Positions 31,104-34,786 of a stretch of 34,786 bases of DNA are shown one piece after another. Source of the DNA: a virus; IMG/VR virus record IMGVR_UViG_3300027969_000252, positions 1 to 34,786 of that record; one strand, written 5' to 3'. Below the pieces are notes generated by a model. It saw only the letters and a list, made by a program, of their open reading frames with translations, was not told where the DNA came from and searched no databases. The first letter of the stretch is position 1, and each line of letters starts with the position of its first letter. A program made the translations under genes and the position numbers.

Positions 31104-31677
31104 ATTGAAAAATGTTTTGAAAGGTTGATGCTGTCATTGCTAAAAGTTTTTCCATTTGTCCGTCAGCTAGTCTAAAATCTAACTCAGGACGATCTTTTTT
31201 AGTTTTTTCAAAATATCCCCAGTAACCTTCATATGGTGTGTATGACAGATGCGGATTCTTTTTAAGAAGTGATCTTCCGTGCTCATATGCTGATTCGATT
31301 AACTCTAGTATTTGAGGTTGATCAAAATCACATAAGTCAACAGCAATTATAACATCTAAATCATTAGTTGTAAATCTTAATTGTTTGCGGATTTTTAAAT
31401 ATATCAACGATTGTTTGAATGGAGTGTCTATAATAGTTTCAGGACGCAGGGTAGCTACTGTTTGAGCACTAGTAGCTGTGCCTTTGCGAGCTTTAACTTC
31501 CCAACCAACTTCCGGAATGTCGCAACCATAGCCACGATTTATTTTAATGCCTACTTTAGTTTCGAGCAGATCTTCGCAGGCTCTTCCTGCAAACCCGTTT
31601 ATATTACTAGGTAACTGATGTCCTAAAAGATGATGTCTAATAATGTTTAGAACTAATGTTTCTGTTGAAGTAATCAT
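31093..31677 (-). CDS. MutH/Sau3AI-like PD-(D/E)XK nuclease
   Basis: In this 194-residue protein the segment from Gly28 to Arg64 reads FAGRACEDLLE, then GCDIPEVGWEVKAR. Glu39, Asp53, Glu60 and Lys62 have exactly the spacing of MutH Glu56, Asp70, Glu77 and Lys79 (14, 7 and 2 residues). The Gly before the first Glu and the downstream SLIYLKIRKQL also fit. MutH nicks hemimethylated GATC and Sau3AI cuts GATC. The phage specificity is unknown. It shares ATGA with its upstream neighbour and overlaps the QueD-like gene. Confidence 0.7.
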   Translation of the reverse strand: MITSTETLVLNIIRHHLLGHQLPSNINGFAGRACEDLLETKVGIKINRGYGCDIPEVGWEVKARKGTATSAQTVATLRPETIIDTPFKQSLIYLKIRKQLRFTTNDLDVIIAVDLCDFDQPQILELIESAYEHGRSLLKKNPHLSYTPYEGYWGYFEKTKKDRPELDFRLADGQMEKLLAMTASTFQNIFQYDN

Positions 31678-32066
31678 CTTAAACTCTCCATAGTAATAAT
31701 TTTTGCCAATTCTTCTCCAAGCTCTTTGTCGTCAGTGACCACATGTAGGCTGTGTTTATGATCGTCCTTTTGACGATCGTACTTAGTTGTTTCAACAATA
31801 GTTCCACCACTGGCACTATAGACATTCAATCTAAATCCCTGTGACTGAATGTTTGGACCGTCACTATCGACGCTGATAACATTACCATAATCGTGTTCGT
31901 CGGTGTCATCCATTAGCCATTTGCGAATTCTTTGTTTAAATGTTAATTTCATAGTTCTTTCTTCTACATATCCCACCGGCCGGACCTTTGACGAAGATTT
32001 AGTCATTGATCGTTGCAATCGATGAATAGACCTTGCAGTTGAGGCATATTGCCCAATATTACTCAT
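31674..32066 (-). CDS. Conserved small phage protein with 38-residue extension
   Basis: From Met39 the sequence MKLTFKQRIRKWLMDD, then GFRLNVYSASGGTIVETTKYDRQKD and LHVVTDDKELGEELAKIITMESLR matches a compact protein widespread in aquatic T4-like phages. Its function is unassigned. The residues before it are Ser/Arg-rich and look unstructured. The longer start at 32066 is given because it overlaps the upstream stop (ATGA), and otherwise about 110 bases would be empty. A start at 31952 remains possible. Confidence 0.65.
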   Translation of the reverse strand: MSNIGQYASTARSIHRLQRSMTKSSSKVRPVGYVEERTMKLTFKQRIRKWLMDDTDEHDYGNVISVDSDGPNIQSQGFRLNVYSASGGTIVETTKYDRQKDDHKHSLHVVTDDKELGEELAKIITMESLR

Positions 32067-32596
32067 TTGATGATCTCATCCTTGCCATATTGATCCCAAC
32101 TAGTAAACTTATTTCTATCTAGTAGGTCATGGAGGTTATGACACCACACTCCAGGATTAGTTGCTTTAAAATCTTTGTCGTCTATCTTTATTGTAGCATT
32201 ATATCCCAGTTGTTGTAAATAGGGCAGCTTAACCGAAATCTGTGGAATAAACTGACGCTTCTCTACAAGACCGCTTTCTAACAAGCCTTCTACTTGCGCT
32301 ACATCTAAATCTAGTGTACACCAAAATTCATCGTCTGCATCTAAGCAAACATAGATCATATCTTCCCATAGACGCCATTGTTCTGCATCGTTAACTTCTA
32401 ATTTAGGAAAACTTTGATTAGCACCAAAGTAGATATGAGTACAGTTGTGTTGACGAGCAAGTTCTATGATTACATAGGCATCATTTACACCTGTTACAAA
32501 CAGAGTTTTCATTCCGTATGCAGGAGTCTTTTCGATCTCAATACCTGTAAAGAATGTAATGCTGTCTGCAACACCTGATTCGTAATTTCTTTTCAT
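32063..32596 (-). CDS. Conserved phage protein, 177 residues
   Basis: The protein begins MKRNYESGVADSITFFTGIEIEKTPAYGMKTLFVTGVNDAYVIIELA and continues with HIYFGANQSFPKL, MIYVCLDADDEFWCTLDLDVAQVEGLLESGL and NATIKIDDKDFKATNPGVWCH. It looks like an alpha/beta domain. I do not know its function. It sits beside the MutH-like and QueD-like genes, coupled by ATGA overlaps at both ends, so a role in the same process is plausible. Confidence 0.7.
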   Translation of the reverse strand: MKRNYESGVADSITFFTGIEIEKTPAYGMKTLFVTGVNDAYVIIELARQHNCTHIYFGANQSFPKLEVNDAEQWRLWEDMIYVCLDADDEFWCTLDLDVAQVEGLLESGLVEKRQFIPQISVKLPYLQQLGYNATIKIDDKDFKATNPGVWCHNLHDLLDRNKFTSWDQYGKDEIIK

Positions 32597-33129
32597 TCGT
32601 TGTCTTTCGGAAATGCTTGACTAAATGGCCAAGCTGTTGATGGATCTGGTCTAGATTTTAATTCTACATTTTCTATAACGACTGTCCCGTCATCTTCACA
32701 TAGACTAATTTGGAACGGTCCATATATTATAACATACTCATCCTCGGTTTGCCAAGCATGAGTTCCGTCAAACAGCCAAGCAGCACCTCCAATATCTGGA
32801 ACATTCTCATCATCGGGGTCACCATGGTAGTAACAGTTCTTAATAGACTCCTGAGCTTCCTCATCTAGGTCATCACTAAATTCCCATTCGATGTTGACGC
32901 TGTCGTCAAACTCGCAACCCCAACCACAATCTGTTTTAGCATAGGCCACTGTGTCTTCTTTGTAAGGCAAGTTACAGTCCATATCCTCTTCAACAAAACC
33001 CTGACCCCAACGATAGGTTTCAGTCATGTTAAACCAGCTAATAGATCCGTCCTCGTTTTCACGAAACATCTCAACGACCCACTCAATACTTTTCTTATCC
33101 AGTGGTTTAATTAGATAAACTTTAGACAT
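32593..33129 (-). CDS. Acidic phage protein, 178 residues
   Basis: This very acidic protein begins MSKVYLIKPLDKKSIEWVVEMFRENEDGSISWFNMTETYRWGQGF, then MDCNLPY, CGWGCEFDDSVNIEWEFSDDLDEEAQESI, and a C-terminal YVIIYGPFQISLCEDDGTVVIENVELKSRPDPSTAWPF. Charge and length recall DNA-mimic proteins, but that is only a composition argument. The function is unknown. It shares ATGA with the downstream gene. Confidence 0.68.
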   Translation of the reverse strand: MSKVYLIKPLDKKSIEWVVEMFRENEDGSISWFNMTETYRWGQGFVEEDMDCNLPYKEDTVAYAKTDCGWGCEFDDSVNIEWEFSDDLDEEAQESIKNCYYHGDPDDENVPDIGGAAWLFDGTHAWQTEDEYVIIYGPFQISLCEDDGTVVIENVELKSRPDPSTAWPFSQAFPKDNE

Positions 33130-33131
33130 AG

Positions 33132-33305
33132 TTACTTCCTTTGAAAAAGATTTTTAATTGATTGAATTAGATTCACGAATCTAAAATGATAGTTTGTTAA
33201 CATAGGTTGATGATAAGGGCAGCGACCCTGACGATAATCACACTTAGAGTCATACTCCTTACCGCAGGTGCTGCACTTATTCTTCAAGTCCGTTTGATCT
33301 AGCAT
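33132..33305 (-). CDS. Small zinc-ribbon-like protein, 57 residues
   Basis: The protein begins MLDQTDLKNKCSTCGKEYDSKCDYRQGRCPYHQP. The CSTC, C and C-Y-H set could hold a zinc ion. A basic hydrophobic C-terminus follows (FRFVNLIQSIKNLFQRK). The ATG at 33305 is chosen so the metal motif is near the start; a longer frame would overlap the previous gene by over 120 bases. The overlap as chosen is 29 bases. The function is unknown. Confidence 0.58.
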   Translation of the reverse strand: MLDQTDLKNKCSTCGKEYDSKCDYRQGRCPYHQPMLTNYHFRFVNLIQSIKNLFQRK

Positions 33306-33771
33306 ATTGTGCCCGTTCTGTTTCTCGTTTTGTTTCACAAGGCTCGCAGTAGGTATGTACCCATCCGCCACCACGGCGTTCGCCAACATTACCACATCCT
33401 TCACAAGTTACACCACTCATGCTTTCTGCCATACGAACCATGCCGTCAATAATATCATCGCCACCTGTATAGTAGAAGCGTAGTGTGCCAAACTTTTCTT
33501 TAACCTGATCCAATGTTACCTGCGGAATAGATTCGAGAATCACTCTAGGCTCATCGGGATGTTCCTTATTCCATTCTATATTCCAATTACGCTGTTTCTC
33601 TTTCCAGTCAATGTGGTGTTGAATATTACCCATAAGTTGATTAAGGATATTATACCAACCATCACCGCAATCGAAACCCCAACACATGCAGGTTTCGGTC
33701 ATAGGCAGATTTCGATTGATCATCATCTTAGGATACTTTTCGCACAACAACTTATCTAGTTCTCGTCTCAT
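33277..33771 (-). CDS. Conserved phage protein with C-terminal zinc ribbon
   Basis: This 164-residue protein contains MCWGFDCGDGWYNILNQLMGNIQHHIDW, QVKEKFGTLRFYYTGGDDIIDGMVRMAESMS and a C-terminal CEGCGNVGERRGGGWVHTYCEPC, a Cys2-Cys2 ribbon. The KFGTLRFYY segment occurs in many phage and bacterial proteins of unknown role. The ATG at 33771 shares a base with the upstream stop. It may be a nucleic-acid binding accessory protein. Confidence 0.72.
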   Translation of the reverse strand: MRRELDKLLCEKYPKMMINRNLPMTETCMCWGFDCGDGWYNILNQLMGNIQHHIDWKEKQRNWNIEWNKEHPDEPRVILESIPQVTLDQVKEKFGTLRFYYTGGDDIIDGMVRMAESMSGVTCEGCGNVGERRGGGWVHTYCEPCETKRETERAQYARSNGLEE

Positions 33772-33959
33772 CACCAGTTACTCACGTCAGTGTTATCAAC
33801 TTTAATATCCTTGCCTAACAGCTCAAAATGAACTGTTGTGGTAGGTCCAATACCGCTAGAGTTTTCTTCAACAATTTCAAATTGAGGAATCTCTGGAAAA
33901 CGATCAGCGATGTCTGCCAATGTTTTAATTTGCGTCTGTGTTAGAATATACTTTTTCAT
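33771..33959 (-). CDS. Small phage protein, 62 residues
   Basis: The protein begins MKKYILTQTQIKTLADIADRFPEIPQFEIVEENSSGIGPTTTVHFELLGKDIKVDNTDVSNW: one helix then a beta-type domain (about 35 residues with TTTVHFELL). No known family is recognised. The ATG at 33959 lies 35 bases inside the previous gene's end. An in-frame start at 33986 would add nine residues but overlap further. Confidence 0.62.
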   Translation of the reverse strand: MKKYILTQTQIKTLADIADRFPEIPQFEIVEENSSGIGPTTTVHFELLGKDIKVDNTDVSNW

Positions 33960-34128
33960 TTGCTTGCTTTCGTTTAAGTATAGCAATTTCGTCTTTTAAA
34001 TGCAACCGTTGCTTCTTCAATTCTTCAAGTTTTAGGTCTTCAAAAAGTCCATTCTTTTCCAGCGTGTCTACTTTTTTATCTAAGGCACGATGTGCTTCTT
34101 CTAAATGTTTAATTCTCATCTCATACAT
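33925..34128 (-). CDS. YdcH/DUF465-like small coiled-coil protein
   Basis: The 67-residue protein MYEMRIKHLEEAHRALDKKV, then LEELKKQRLHLKDEIAILKRK, fits the YdcH/DUF465 pattern of a short helical hairpin. The role of these proteins is not established. A perfect AGGAGG (34135-34140 on this strand) lies 6 bases before the ATG at 34128, which decides that start. The upstream coding end overlaps its first codons. Confidence 0.72.
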   Translation of the reverse strand: MYEMRIKHLEEAHRALDKKVDTLEKNGLFEDLKLEELKKQRLHLKDEIAILKRKQANEKVYSNTDAN

Positions 34129-34786
34129 TGTTTGCCTCCTGTTCTAAGAACTCTGCTTCTAATTCTTCTAAAACATTTTCATCTAGTTCAGGCATAGCAC
34201 TTACAGTGCTTACACTCTTGTCTAACACAACATCGTCATGATCAAACAAGTTACTGAATGTGTTGTTGGCATTGCCACCACGTAGACGCATACCCATCAT
34301 GTTGTTTAACATTGGTCGAGCATCTTCGATCATTTGCATAGGAGTTTCGGATTTAAAAAGTTCTTCAACAAAACGATCAAAGTAAAGAATATTGCGTGGA
34401 ACCCACTCTGAATATTCATCGCTCTTGTCGTTCTCTTTGACTTTCTTCCATAGTCTCCAGTCTGGCTGTGCCTTGTGGCGTTCAATGTCCATTAATGTGT
34501 TAGCACGTTGAACAGCAACAATATGACAGTAGGTATTATGTGCCATCATTAAAGCATAACCAAAGCTATCCCAAGCAGTCTTGCCTTCTTTACCTATCTT
34601 GTTTAACATTCCTGGCTTGTACCAGCAGATGTCTCCAACCGTTAATCTGCGTCCAATTTCACTTTCGAAAGGGAATGGGATGTTAAAAGCCTGGCTAAGG
34701 GCTTTGTTGTCTGGGGCTTTATCCATGATAACTGACCAGCGTTTATTGGTATGCTGGGCGTTTGTATAGACGAGCCCGTGTGCTGT
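34121..34786 (-). CDS. Conserved phage protein, N-terminus outside the window
   Basis: The frame stays open to the right edge (TAHGLVYTNAQHTNKRWSVI before the internal Met at 34726), so the gene probably starts beyond the window. The visible part has MDKAPDNKALSQAFNIPFPFESEIGRRLTVGDICWYKPGMLNK, WDSFGYALMMAHNTYCHIVAVQRANTL, WVPRNILYFDRFVEELFKSETPMQMI and an acidic tail (LDENVLEELEAEFLEQEANN). Its function is unknown to me. It is coupled to the YdcH-like gene through an 8-base overlap. Confidence 0.65.
   Translation of the reverse strand, partial: TAHGLVYTNAQHTNKRWSVIMDKAPDNKALSQAFNIPFPFESEIGRRLTVGDICWYKPGMLNKIGKEGKTAWDSFGYALMMAHNTYCHIVAVQRANTLMDIERHKAQPDWRLWKKVKENDKSDEYSEWVPRNILYFDRFVEELFKSETPMQMIEDARPMLNNMMGMRLRGGNANNTFSNLFDHDDVVLDKSVSTVSAMPELDENVLEELEAEFLEQEANNV

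Noticed and set aside
32593-33129. Acidic protein as an anti-restriction DNA mimic (Ocr or Ard type)
   Set aside because: Only the charge supports this. No Ocr or ArdA sequence pattern is visible, so it is left as unknown.

Overview
This window looks like part of a T4-like contractile-tailed phage (Caudoviricetes) genome. It most resembles the aquatic T4-like myoviruses of cyanobacteria and SAR11-type bacteria. The grounds are tail-fibre-like genes, a T4-type RNase H/flap exonuclease, FolE, QueE, a phage-type phosphoribosyltransferase, AbrB-like and 'twitch' radical SAM proteins, T4-type late promoter boxes, and very dense packing with 1- and 4-base start/stop overlaps. The sequence is AT-rich. 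No integrase, rRNA, tRNA, CRISPR array or insertion sequence is visible. The host cannot be read from the sequence, and no photosynthesis genes occur here. No stretch over 300 bases lacks a gene.

Region 1 (1-8058, + strand) holds tail and fibre genes. The C-terminus of an upstream gene is followed by three paralogous fibre-like proteins that share an N-terminal module and carry Gly-Asn-Val-Thr repeats. Among them lies a short protein with a peptidase S74-type chaperone domain, and after them a small structural-looking protein. A late promoter box (CATAAATA) precedes the second fibre gene.

Region 2 (8065-20724, + strand) is one tightly coupled run of thirteen genes devoted mainly to glycan chemistry: two GT8-like glycosyltransferases, two members of a phage GT-A-like family (one with internal repeats), three related GT-B-like proteins with a TEK motif, a GDP-mannose 3,5-epimerase-like enzyme, two methyltransferases, a 2-oxoglutarate/Fe(II) oxygenase and a twitch radical SAM protein. 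The whole run lies downstream of a hairpin (8065-8112) that buries the first ribosome binding site and has a late-promoter-like box in its loop. This recalls the T4 gene e (lysozyme) arrangement. The cluster could remodel host surface glycans or decorate the virion.

Region 3 (20708-34786, - strand) converges on region 2 with a 17-bp overlap of coding ends. Read in its own direction from the right edge, it starts with small conserved phage proteins (including YdcH-like and zinc-ribbon proteins). A nucleotide and DNA-metabolism block follows: a MutH/Sau3AI-like nuclease, a QueD-like T-fold protein, a GT4 glycosyltransferase, FolE, a cupin, a phosphoribosyltransferase, a CDGSH-like protein, an AbrB-like protein, QueE and RNase H. 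It ends in small genes preceded by two strong late promoter boxes (CATAAATA at 22931-22938 and TATAAATA at 22195-22202). Two small genes (37 and 45 codons) coupled at both ends sit in what would otherwise be gaps.

The most notable combination is the partial 7-deazaguanine pathway (FolE, QueE, a QueD-like protein) overlapping a MutH-like nuclease whose catalytic spacing matches MutH exactly. One hypothesis is a modify-self/cut-non-self arrangement in which 7-deazaguanine-modified phage DNA resists a phage nuclease. No QueC and no DNA transglycosylase are in the window, so this depends on the rest of the genome.
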